A stretch of 64,000 bases of DNA, taken from Podospora bellae-mahoneyi (Eukaryota > Ascomycota > Sordariomycetes > Sordariales > Podosporaceae). Made by a program: the position numbers and the translations under genes. Location of the stretch: assembly GCF_035222275.1 (NCBI RefSeq), contig NW_026946359.1, forward strand, positions 4,402,001 through 4,466,000. Direction: 5' to 3'. The notes under the pieces are model-generated. The model did no database searches, was not told the origin of the DNA, and was given only the letters and a program-made list of their open reading frames with translations. Positions 1-11,173 of this stretch are shown in pieces (position 1 is the first letter of the stretch; each line of letters begins with the position of its first letter).

Positions 1-1118
1 AGCTTGGAATCCCGTTGGAAGCCTTGTCGCAACTGGTTCGGCCGACAGAACCCTTCGTGTTTGTAAGCGATTCAGATATCACCTAGCCACCACCAGTCAA
101 AGCTCACAAGCATGCTAGGGAATCCTGAAAAGCCCAATGCGCGGTTCTCGACCGATTTAAAGGGTCATGCTGCAGGCATTGAGAAAGTGGCCTTCAATCC
201 CGTCAAGGATGCAGAACTTTGCAGTCTCAGCAAGGACGGTGTTGCCAAGTTCTGGGATGTAAGAACGAAAGCCTGTGTGAACGAGGTCAAGGACCTTGGA
301 GATGCACACGCCCTCGCCTGGGCCCCTGATGGGTCCTCACTTCTTGTAGGAAACAGGGTGAGTTTACCAAATGACTTGTCACTGCAGCATGGACGACTGA
401 CTTGGCTTGAACGCAAACAGAGTGGTGGGCTTTTCCGAATCTCGCCAACCGAGTCCGCCATTCTTTCATCTCATCCACAGCCCGTTGAGGCGTACCAGAT
501 GTCCTTTTGTTGGTCGGGCAAGAAAGTATTTCTCCCGACAAGGGAAGGAAGTATCCGCATCTTGTCTTATCCTGAGCTGGAGCCGATTCTGCACGTCAAC
601 CATGCCGTCAAGCCTGGCGAGTCAGATGAGTTTATTCTCAAGGGGCACACAGCCCCATGCCTGACGACCGAACTGTCACCCACCGGAAAGTACGTTGCAA
701 CAGGAGGGGGGGACGCAATTATGTCTCTATTTGAGACGCAAGACTGGATCTGCAAGCGTACGAATACACGCATCGTCGGGCCAGTGAAGAGCATCAGTAT
801 GACAACAAACCCCCCCTCATGGCCTGTACATTCATGCTAATCTGATTATAGGCTTCACGTTTGATGGTCGATATGTCGTCGGTGCCTGTGAAGACGGTAT
901 GGCAGTCTGTCACTTTTCTAAAATAGAAAACCTGATGCTAATTCGATACTACAGGCCCTGGTTTGGATGTCACCCATACAGAGACAGGGGAGCATATTCA
1001 CACGTTCAAAACAGCTGGACCTTGTCATGCCTTAGCGTGGGCGCCAACTAGGTATTGTCTGGCCTATAGTGATCTGGGGATTCTACGCATCATTGGACTC
1101 GATGCGGATAGAAAATAA
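1..1118 (+). CDS. THO complex WD40 subunit, THOC3/Tex3 type (5' partial)
   Basis: This is the 3' part of a WD40 beta-propeller gene; the 5' end lies outside the window. The exons I read are <1..62, 119..357, 421..796, 852..896 and 955..1118, which keep phase and give about 295 residues ending in a stop at 1116-1118. WD-type blades are visible, for example ATGSADRTLRVW at the edge (the Trp codon is split by the first intron), then DGVAKFWDVR. The segment RILSYPELEP closely matches human THOC3, and so does the overall order of blades. The family acts in the nucleus within the THO/TREX complex, coupling transcription to mRNP assembly and export. The second intron (358..420) is 63 nt and free of stops, so its retention would stay in frame. 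Family assignment is confident; the exact splice sites are inferred. Confidence 0.85.
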
Positions 1119-3075
1119 GGCGCAATGGGCTGCCAGACGACGGCACATAAATCAGCAGTGTGGTAAGCTGCCCCAGATTCAAGGCGAATGGTGCCCAGGC
1201 TTGTTGATACGTCTAGCCCCTTGCGTTCGCTCATTCCAACAATCGCCGGGGGAGACTCGGCATGGAGACAAGCGAGCTTTCGGCCAGGTGTGGCCGTGAC
1301 GGCAGGGCTATCAGCACGGTGCAAAATTACCCCGACTTGACGACCATTTTCCAGGACGGCTATGGCATCGCCATAGATCGAGGTGGCTGTGCGATGGGCC
1401 CTGTCTGGGAGATACTTTTGAAGGCAAAAATATATATGCGAATGACGGAAACCACGTGGAAGAGATGTAAGTCCAGGCGAGACGGGTCGTGAAACCACGG
1501 CCCGTGGGAGGAAGTTGTACGTTGAAAACAGAGCTCATGTGGTACAGCTATCATGTATTGTTACGGACCACGCAGTATAGCAGGCCCCATACGCTAGCGA
1601 AATGCTTCCATCAATGAAGATAACGATTACAGCCTACTCTTTTACACTGACCTAGCAGTTGTGGACAGGAAAAGCCTTCTCCTCTTACCACTTTTTAAAC
1701 TTCATAACAACAGCAACAAGGATTTTCTGAACTCAAGGGAATTAATTAGCCAATCAGAGCGTCATCAGATAGAGGAAGATGCAGAGAAGGGTGTGGAACA
1801 GACAATCTGGTGGGCTGTGACTATTAATAATACTACCTACCATACAGGGGACAAAGGGATGCATCAGAGAGGCACAATTGGGTGCGTCTGACGCTTCACA
1901 ACTCTCACAAATGCAGAACACAAACTGTGAAAATATACTGTGTATACAACAGACGGGGGGGTAGATAGGCTGGAAGAGATAAATGGGGCTGAAGCATAAA
2001 TGTTTCCTCAAGTCGACCACCTAGGCCTGAATAGTACAAGGGCCCGTGATGTTTCTAAAAACGGTCTTCCATCGCAAGCCTGAGATGCAGGTGCTTGGCC
2101 GTTGGGATGATCGATTCGGCGGGGCCCGTTGAGCTGTGCTGGTAGCGCATCGTCAACGGGGCGGGCGGAAACCTGGAAGGAGGGGTCATCATCAAAGGGT
2201 AACGTGGGGATGGCAAGCTCTATCAAAAGGATACCGTGTGCTGTTTCTTCATTGGTCTGTCGTCACTGGATGTGGGACACGACTGCGGCGCTGTTGCCTT
2301 GCGCACCAAAGGGAAAAGGGTTCTGTACATTTGCTTCATTTGGCTGCCACTGCTAGCTTCGCATCGCGTCCATCTCATTTGCATGGTTGTGGGACTTTCA
2401 AACGGCCTGGAGAGAACTATACCGTGACCCTTTCCCAGGGTTCCAATTCCGACCGTCACTTCAGTGTGATTGGAGACTGTCCGCGAATAGCACCTCGAAG
2501 GGCCGGACGGGGGCATCTGATACATTACATACCTCTCTCCTACCTACCCTTCATCTGCGCTCCATTAATTCCCTTACCGCTCTCTCTCACTTTCGACATC
2601 TCACAGCCCGAGTCAATCCTCAGTGTCCCTGGCTGCGTATTCCCGTGTTGTTGCGCGACTTGCCCAAGTACACCCCCTCGCCGCCAATTATTTACTGGCA
2701 AAGCCTCAAAAAGCGGAACGTCGATCAGCTGAAAGTGCCAGGTCCCAAGGACGTGGACACGGCACCTTTGCCTTTTCCACCTTAATTACTTCCCCAACAC
2801 CAACTCAGCGAGTGCGCCGGACCTACCCCGTTCTGCCGCAACCCAGCTCTTCGTCTTCTATGATAACCCCTCCGAGCGCCGGATCTCAGTTGCGCTGTCA
2901 CCGGAAGCGCTTGTGCACAGTGTTACTAATAGGCGATTGAGAGATACACAGTCCGGAGAATTCACATTGAACGCTCGCCTGGCCATACCATTGGAGCCCG
3001 CAGCCTGGGCAAAGGACCCCAACGACTTATACTCTACCAATTCCCACTTTTGGTTGCAAAGCAACGTGTTGCACT
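1119..3075. other. Intergenic DNA and likely long leader of the Zn2Cys6 gene
   Basis: This stretch lies between the THOC3-type gene and the Zn2Cys6 regulator. Several overlapping open frames of 60-200 codons occur in 2130-2940, but none shows a recognisable domain or consistent splicing. I read it as 3' UTR followed by promoter and 5' leader. Long leaders are common for regulatory genes in filamentous fungi. Confidence 0.5.
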
Positions 3076-6008
3076 ATGTCGTCCTCTTCTTCAGCTACCC
3101 CTCCTGACACCATCATGTTGTCGGATCCCACTGCCGATATTGGAGACGCCGTCAATCGCATTGACGTACCAGCTGGAGGCAACTCAAGCGTCCCAAAGAC
3201 GAAACGGCTGGCTTGTATGATATGCAGGAAAAGGAAGCTGAAGTGTGATGGCATCAAACCTAGCTGCAGCACCTGCTCCCGTCTCGGGCACGCCTGTCAG
3301 TATGATGAAGTCAGGAGAAAGAGCGGGCCCAAGAGAGGCTATGTGAAGGCGCTGGAAGAACGATTGAGTATGCAGTCTTGGTTTCGGCGAACCCGGCCGA
3401 CTGTTATGTCTATGGGACATGTGCTAATTCATGCCATGCAGAACAAGTTGAGACCATGCTTAAGTCCCAGGAGGTCACGTCAACAAGTCCGGATGGAAGC
3501 AAAGCTATGCCAACATCTGTCGACAGCGGATCGAAGCAACAGCGCCCTATGAACCAACGAGCCGCTGCGACGGCAAACTTCAATGTCACAGATCCCTCCA
3601 TCGGGATCGCAAGCAGCCGGGACATGGATCGATGGCCATTCAACCCCGAGTCTCCGAACAGGGTCGACGAGTTCAACTTCAATAGTAACATGATGGGGAT
3701 GAGCGCAGTCGATGGAAACTTCACGTGGGAGATGATTGGGCTGGGGCTGGAAGAGCCATTACCTCCCCAAGAGACCATCGATGAACTGTAAGCTAAGGCT
3801 GTATCCTGGTTATAGGAACCCTCCTCGCTAACGTTCTCCTAGTCACCAGATTTACTTTGAAAAGATTCACCCTTCAGTACCCATGATTCACAAATACCGG
3901 TATCTGGCTGCTATGAACCTGTAGGTGGCCATCATTAAGCCAAGATTCGACGCACGGCTGACAACTTGACAGCGCCCCTGCACAACGCCCGCCTGTCTGC
4001 CTCCGGTATGCCATGTGGACATTGGCATGTTCCGTCACCGAAAAATATCAAAATCTCAAGGACCTTTTCTACCAGAGGGCACGAAAATATGTTGAAGCGG
4101 ATTACATCAAGGGGTACGGTGAACACATGATTTCGGTAGCTCATGCGCAAACGCATGTCCTTCTTTCGTCGTATGAGTTCAAGTGGATGTACTTTCCTCG
4201 AGCGTGGATGAGCACAGGTTCAGCTGTCCGGCTGTGTCAGATGTGAGTGGTGCCATGCATGATCGGGCTATGAGGTGTGCTAACAATGTACCAGGATTGG
4301 CCTCCACCGCCTGGATGGTGCTGGTCTGGATGTGAAGCAGTGCCTACCACCAGCTCGCGACTGGACAGAGCGGGAAGAAAGGAGGAGGACATTCTGGATG
4401 GTTTTCTGCCAAGATCGATATGCGAGTATCGGCACGGGGTGGCCTATGACTATTGACGAAAAGGACATCCTGACGAACCTCCCATCATCAGACGAAGCGT
4501 TCGAACATAGTCGCCCCGAACAAACGCCATCCCTCGCAAACGCCATGAGCCCTCAAGGTGCCGGGAAACTCACGGCTTTTGGCGGCATTGTTCTTTTGGC
4601 TTGTTTATTTGGTCGCAACCTCGTACACCTCCATCGTCCAGATGCAGACGAGCGCGACCACGACCTCAATGGCGACTTCTGGAAGAGACATCGTCAGCTG
4701 GACAACATTCTACTCAACACCTCTCTATGTCTGCCTTCTCAGCTCAAACTGCCAAACGGCTTGACGAACCCCAATATTGTCTTCATGAACATGTGCATAC
4801 ACACCTCCACCATTTGCCTTCACCAGGCTGCCATCTTCAAGGCAGACAAGAACAGGTTACCAAACTCGGTGAGCTCGGAAAGCAAAGTCCGTTGCATCAC
4901 ATCAGCCAACGAGATCGCAAGCATAATGAGAATGATATCTCATCTCGACTTGTCCGCGGTACGGCATTTCTTCAAGTTTTCCAAGGTTTTATCATTGCTG
5001 ACGTCTGTCCAGATGAACCCCTTTATATCTTTCTGTCTTTACGTCTCAGCTCGGGTGTTTGTACAGTATCTCAAGAGCAGGCCTGACGACAGCCAAACCG
5101 CCGATTCGTTACGCTTCCTTCTTGCGGCCATGAGTGCCCTCAAGAAACGAAACCCTCTGACAGAATCCTTCCTGGTTCAGTTGGACGTGGATCTAGAAGC
5201 CCTTGGTGTGCGAATTCCAAAACTGAAGAGCGCTTTTCCACGAAGCACCGATAGTGTATGTCGCTTCCATCTACCTTGTTCAAGCATATAAATTTCTAAC
5301 ATCCTTTTGCAGCCGGGTCCGTCAAGGAATCCACATTCGAGCCAACTCAACCGCGTTCGCGAGGAAGCGACCAGGAACGGTGTACCTTACACCAACGAAT
5401 GCCACTTCTTGAAGGGCATGGGCGATGACGGCAACCCAGCAAACGCACCTGACATCGTCGAAGCCGACCCCCCGAACCCAAACATCTCTGGCTTCCCAGC
5501 GACAGAGCCAGCCAACCTCCCAACACGCGAACGCGTCCAGGCTCCCTATTTACCAGCACAGGGACTAATGCCACACAGCTATCCAGAATATGGTGCCCCA
5601 GAAATAGACCCAGGCAACAACGACATGTCCGCCACACCACCCAGCGGCGGGCAGTCAAGCCGACCAACGCCCAATTCGAGCACCGCATCCGAGACGCTTT
5701 CTAATCTGACGCCTGGGGGGAATACGTTCGAGACGACAAGTTCGCCTACATCGCTGAAGAATCTGATGAATATGCCGGGGACTACAACGCAGGGAGAGAT
5801 GGGGGCGAATAATGCTGGTTTCAATTTCAACGACCCGCCTTTTGTGTTGGGCTCTGGGGTGTCGGAGTATCCTGTGCCGAGCGGATGGGGAGGGGCGGGG
5901 GACATGTCTGTGCAGGCGGGGATGACGCCGGGGACGGAGAGAATGCTGCAGTCGATGATGGCCGGGTCGATAGATGCTATGGATATGGGGTGGGATCCGA
6001 ATACGTAG
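3076..6008 (+). CDS. Zn2Cys6 fungal transcription factor, possibly CLR-1/ClrA type
   Basis: The model has seven exons: 3076..3367, 3442..3787, 3843..3920, 3973..4242, 4295..4958, 5013..5255 and 5313..6008, giving 862 residues. A canonical zinc cluster CX2CX6CX6CX2CX6C uses Cys47, 50, 57, 64, 67 and 74. It is followed by the linker SGPKRGYVKALEERLKQVE, a basic and coiled-coil segment that I associate with the CLR-1/ClrA cellulase-regulator group. The middle region (about residues 210-650) is a fungal-specific regulatory domain with the REERRRTFWMVFCQDRY motif. The tail is rich in Pro, Ser, Asn and Gly. It should be a nuclear DNA-binding activator. The fifth intron is 54 nt, in frame and stop-free. 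The zinc-cluster class is certain; the CLR-1 identity is inference from motif memory, and a paralog is possible. It is convergent with the transporter gene downstream. Confidence 0.85.
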
Positions 6009-6706
6009 GTTGGGTCTTGGTTGCTATCAATTCATGAAAGAGGGTTACAAACTTGGTGTTCTGGAGGCTTCACTGTTGATACACATTACATGTTCAAGTC
6101 GATATCACGATATCACTCATGGGGATGGCAGCGATTGCAGCTGGTTGAATATATCTCTCGGCTTTTGATTTGAAGAATATTATGATATATCCCAATTTGT
6201 AGACAGACTGTCATGAGAAATTGTAAATCACAAACAATCCTTGATTGATAGAAACGGGTTAGCAGTCCTGTCCATTATTGAGAGCTCTTGAGTTACAATA
6301 CCTCTGTCGATATCACTCAATGAATGAACCACCATATCAAACTGCTCCCGTGAGCTACATGTCAAGGCTTGTGTGGCCACTGTCATTAAGGCTGGCAACT
6401 CAATCAAGATTCTAGATCATGTTATGCTTGCTGGCGGTTCAGCTGAGGGGAATGCAGTGTCAAGTTGGACAAGCCATCGCAGCTGGCCGTACATAGTTGG
6501 TCACAAAAAGGGGTCTAAAAACAAGCCAGCTCAGTTACACTGCCACACACCATCATTACTATCCCGTCCGTCCATAATTAGTAGCATAAAGATAATCCCA
6601 AAAAGTACCCTGAGCCCACAGTATTAACATTTCCCAGAACAAGTACGAAAATAGACACAAAAGCCCAAGCTGAGACCGCCACATCCCCTGATTATGCTCC
6701 CCTCGC
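6009..6706. other. Convergent 3' UTR region
   Basis: This is AT-richer DNA between the ends of two convergent genes, the Zn2Cys6 factor and the MFS transporter. I see no open frame with a recognisable product. It most likely holds both 3' UTRs and polyadenylation sites. Confidence 0.6.
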
Positions 6707-9283
6707 TCACCTAGCCGGCAACTCAATGGTGCCATTCACAATATTGACAACACCGCCACCCCGTTGAAACTGATTAGCGTTCCCTCCCCTGAGGGGATAC
6801 TGCCCACCTATCGCCCCCTCCATCACCGCTTCGTTCCCGTCCGAGTGTTTTATCCCCTTCCCAACCCGAAACCGAACCTTGTCCCTCATCATCGCCCACT
6901 TATTCCTCACCCCAAAGACCTGGCCCTCCGCAACCGCACCCGAATACCCCCCTCCCAATTCTTCCAGACTTTTTGTCTCTAGTCTCCTCTTCAGCTCCCC
7001 GTCTGGGGTGCTGTCATGGACAACGCGCTGCACATCAGGCAGATACGCCCATGAATAGAACGCTCCCAAGGCCATAAAGGTTGCAAACAGCAAAAAAACA
7101 AGCCCTTGTCTCGTTGTGGATTTGTAGCCCGCGTTGATGCCGTACACGATGAGCACCGCCACGATGGAGCCGACCTTTCCTGCTGCGGCTGAAATTCCGT
7201 GACTTTTGGACACCATACTGTCAGATTTACCTACCCACTGGGTTGAAAGTGAAGTTGAAGAAAAACTTACCAAGTACACCGATAACACGTCGGGAAAATT
7301 TCGGCCGGGATGATAAAGGTAAGTGTATTCGCCCCTAAACCGGTCAGTCTCTCTCTCCTTCCTCTGTCTCTCTGTCTCTCTGTCTGTCTGCTCCACAAAT
7401 AGCTAAAAAAAAAACATGGACGAAGAAGGGGGACACACCAAAATTAAACATGAAATGACAAATCGCCACGCACACCACCGTCCCCCAACTCCTCTCCGTG
7501 TGCGCCACCCCATAGTACAGCCCCCCAGTCACCAGGAACAACACCGTCAGCACCCCAAAGCTAGCCGTCAACCACTCCCTCCTCGGTATCCTGTTCGCAA
7601 ACACGACAAAGCACGCGCTCCCCGCTATCGAAGCGAGGGACACGGTTAACAGATACTGCTTCGTCTGCTCGATCAACGTCTCATAGATAGTATTGCACGG
7701 CTTTGTGGCGTCCGTCTGCCAGGTGGGCAGCCCGCTCCCGGCAGCCCAGGATGGCACCGCTGACCCGGGTGTGTTCCAACATTCGAGATCAGCGGTGATG
7801 CTCACTGCGTCGGTGGTGGCCCAGAGGTCAGACAGCGTGCCGCGGTTGTCGAGCGAGAAGCCATAGAACGAAACGTCGAGGTAGAACCACGTCATGGAGG
7901 TTCCCAGGAGGTAGTACCAGTTCTTGTCGCGGATGAAAAAGTTGTAGAGGTCCGACATGGAGAACTGCAGAGAGGTGGCGGGTTCATCGGGCTCTGGCGG
8001 ACTGGCGGGGAGGGTCAAGGTGCCGCCCCCGTTGGCAATTGTCTGAACCGTGTGGCCGTTGGAAGAGGGGAAGTCGTTGCTGTTGTTCTCGTTCCCGGGG
8101 GCTCCGTAGACCCGTTGGGTGTCCCTGAAGGCGTTGCCGGGCTTGTTTTTTACTTCGAGGGTGTACAGCCCGCAATCGTAAAGAAAGAAGCGGAAGATGA
8201 TGGCCAAGATGGCGGGGACGGCGCCAGATCCGATGACTATACGCCAGATTCCATCGATTATTCTCTTGCACTCTTGTTCGTTGCGGGTATCGATTCCGCA
8301 TTGCAGTTCGTGCAGCCTGTGGGCTCTGTTCTCGCCTAACAGGACGAACAATCCCACCAGCTGGGCTAGAGCCTGGCCGACCGGTTGCATGAGAAATACC
8401 GACGACAGCATTGTTGCTCTTGAGGAGGTGCTTGACCATTCTGATGTTATCACTGCCGACAAGGGGTATTCGCCGCCGATGCCTGGGAACGAGGTTAGAA
8501 ATCAGGTGTGGTTCAGGGGGTGTCTGGGGCATCTTACCAATACCCATCACAAACCGCCACTACACACACACTTGCATTAGAGTTATGCAGCTTATCCAGA
8601 GCGACGGTTGCTTCAACTTACAAAAGTAAACAAAGCCAGAAACGAAATATCCCCATAACCTGTGCTCGTTGTGGCGACCCCTATAGTCGAGACGATCACG
8701 AGCACAAGCTCAATTCCGTACAATCTCGTCCTTCCATATTTATCGGCAAGATAGCCAAACAACAGTTGACCGACCACAGACCTAATTACAAGACATGTCA
8801 GCAAACGCGAGCGTGTTATCACACAGTCAAAATCATTTACCCAAGCAGCGTGAAAAAGTTGATGATCAACCCACACCATCTCTCATGAGGAAAGTACACA
8901 AACGATAGAGAGGCGAGAATGACATTGGTCGCGAAGAGGTTGTATCTAAATTGCCACAAAAAAAAATGTTAGAAAAATCGGCGGCGCGTCGTGAATGAGA
9001 GATGAGCGAGTGTAAGACGCACGAATCAGTAAGAAAACCCGAAGCTGCCACCCCCCAGATCCGAAGATTCCACGAGTTCAAATCCAATTCATACCGAAGC
9101 TGCTGGCGATCCTGTGTAGGGGAGAGTTGTTTACAGTTATCAGCCTATGGTCATGCTCATGGCCCAAAACATACAAGGAAAAGTTCCCACCTGAAGGTCT
9201 CGTGGCGGCAGCCCTGAGCTGTCCTCACCCAGATACCCTCTGTTCCTCTTCCGTTCGGGATCGGGATACATACGGCCAGTCAT
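6707..9283 (-). CDS. MFS transporter, phosphate:H+ symporter type (PHS family)
   Basis: Read on the minus strand with eight exons: 9283..9191, 9111..9095, 8945..8841, 8781..8622, 8559..8538, 8482..7439, 7334..7271 and 7202..6707, giving 666 residues. Family marks are the loop LADKYGR, the block WRFVMGIGIGGEYPLSAVITSE of transmembrane segment 4, and a late FIIPAEIFPTCYRCTCHGIS segment. This pattern is typical of the PHS group (TC 2.A.1.9), which carries inorganic phosphate or, in GIT-like members, glycerophosphodiesters across the plasma membrane with protons. The acceptor of the last intron was placed at 7203 because it restores CTCHGISAAAGK. The protein is longer than the roughly 550-580 residues usual for PHO84-like carriers; the extra length lies in the central cytoplasmic loop and the glycine-rich tail. 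The substrate cannot be decided from sequence. Confidence 0.85.
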
Positions 9284-10157
9284 CGGGACAAGTGTGCTCG
9301 AGGCTCAAAAACACTTTTTCTCGCCGCTAGTCGCTCATGGTGTTGAGAAAGCGATAAAAATGAGGGACTGGGGCAGCAGACAGCAAGCATCTGTCCATGA
9401 TAAAAACTGAAGCTTGGCTAACATGGTCGTTTCAAAATCGGGATGGCGTCCCAGGTGTGCCAATTACTACCAAGCTTCTTCTAGCCTCAGACATAAGGGA
9501 GTACGTATTCCATCAACCCAGCCCAACCCGGAGGAGTGTGGGTGGTGATTAATTACTGACTGGGCAGGTGGGGAAGGGAAAGCTGAAGGCTTGGCCTCCC
9601 CCAGACCTCTGGACTCCTTCCGACCCCCAACTACAGCAACTGCAGAGAAAGGACTCTTCACCCCGCATGCTATGTAGGTGGCTTGACCAGGCTACAGTGT
9701 TGTTCAGAGGGATGGCCTATCTACAGGTTCGGAGCCCGGTCTGGAAAGCCAGTTCTGCCGGTATTGTCGTTCGGTGTGAGGAAAGAACATGAGAAAGTGA
9801 GGTGGTTGATGGCATGTTGGGTGTGACAACGGCATGTCTTTCGCCAAGCGATTTCGACAAGCGGGATGTGAACTTGGCACACATGAGGGATTGGCCTGCA
9901 AACACACCAATGTCATCTCTTAAACAGAGCTCGCAGTGCCCTTCGGAAGCCCCATTGGCTGAGTCAATTCAATGACACTGTGGGGCATCGGACTTCTCAG
10001 GATGCATAGCATGACGGTAGAGAACTGGTAGATTTATGGGTATTGTACTGTGTCTCAAGGCTCTACGTAAATTAGTTTGACAAAATCAAGTCGCTGTTCA
10101 AGTTGCTCTTTCGCACTGTAGCCGTTGACACCTAGCGATAAATTCAAAGTATCGTCG
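9284..10157. other. Transporter promoter region
   Basis: This stretch lies upstream of the minus-strand transporter and downstream of the minus-strand HTH gene. Only short unsupported open frames are present. It should contain the transporter promoter and the 3' UTR of the HTH gene. Confidence 0.5.
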
Positions 10158-11173
10158 TTACCTGACTTCGAACCTTGTGGCGTTGGTGCCGCGATAGGTG
10201 TTTCCAGGCGCCAAAAACTGTTGCTGCTGCTGTTGCTGTTGGGGCTGTGTTGTGTTGTGAATCTGGTGTTGCTGTTGTTGCTGAGATGGGAGTGGGTGCT
10301 GATACTGATGGTGAAGCTGGTGATGTGGTTGTGTGTGTTGTTGCCGAGGCTGTTGTTGCGGTCGTTGTTGCAGTTGTGGCAGCGGCTGTTGCTGACTGTT
10401 TTGCGGTTGGACAGCTTGCTGTTGAGCATCCCCTTGGAGCTGGAAAGGCGAGTCTTGTCGAAGAGGCGACACACCCATAGAACCAGACTCGCTGCTTGAC
10501 TTGTCATCGGTTGCGGTGATGGGGCCAACATTCTGTTCATGCGCCTGATCTTGACGTTGCTCATCGACCTGCGTTTGCTGTTGAATCTCAGACGCGATGG
10601 AACGCCCCTCAGCTTCTCGCTCCTTCCTCGATTTGATGCGAGCACACCGGCCTATTCTTCTCATGGTCCCATAGGCCTTTTTGAGCTTTCTGCTGATGGT
10701 CGGGAGACTGACTTCGAGGCCGGTTGTTGTCTTCAGATACAACTGCATGTCATCAAGAAGGGCATCTGGATGGTCTTTGTGCCAAGCCAACAGCTTCTAG
10801 AATTGCCTGTTAGGAACGATGGTGGAGACAATCAGACATGGGACTGTTCATCATACCTCGAGGTGGTGCTCCTTGAGCTTCTCAGCATTTTTGCTGACAT
10901 CCTTGTGTTTAGCCAACTGGCCAGTTTGGATATATTCAGCTCGACGACGACGCACCGTCCGCTCATCCACACCCATCACCCACGCGATCTCATGGTTGGT
11001 GAGTTTGGATATCTGGAGGAGCTTGGTAAGGATGGCTCGATGGTCATCGCTGTTGACAGACACGTCAGCAACTCCAAACGAGAAGTCACGCGGTATCAGA
11101 GTTTGTAGGGCACAGGGGAAGAGAAAGGAAGTCCAGGTAAAGTGCGGTCCTACGAGATTCTTTTGCCAGTCAT
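10158..11173 (-). CDS. Transposase-like HTH protein with Gln-rich tail, no DDE domain
   Basis: Three exons on the minus strand, 11173..11154, 11049..10857 and 10796..10158, encode 283 residues. Residues 8-55 form a helix-turn-helix with the pattern LTNHEIAWVMGVDERTVRRR. Residues 65-125 form a second helical unit with DDMQLYLKTTTGLEVSLPTI, a layout like the paired bipartite DNA-binding half of Tc1/mariner transposases. No DDE/D catalytic domain follows. Instead there is a basic stretch (KSRKERE, 126-132) and then a region of Gln, His and Pro with several glutamine runs (about 190-264). The first exon codes only seven residues; this start was chosen because it alone fits the phase of the acceptor at 11050, which has a CTGAC branch point close by. 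It looks like a host gene derived from a DNA transposon, perhaps a DNA-binding regulator. That function is inference. Confidence 0.7.

Noticed and set aside
2136-2785. Overlapping plus-strand open frames of 198 and 132 codons
   Set aside because: They lie in the probable leader of the Zn2Cys6 gene, overlap each other in different frames and show no domain.
9071-9086. tRNA-like B box (GAGTTCAAATCC)
   Set aside because: It lies in an intron of the MFS gene, and no A box or cloverleaf could be built around it.
10125-10499. Leu/Val-rich open frame that looks like a membrane protein
   Set aside because: It is the complement of the Gln-rich tail of the minus-strand HTH gene; CAG repeats read backwards give Leu and Val codons.
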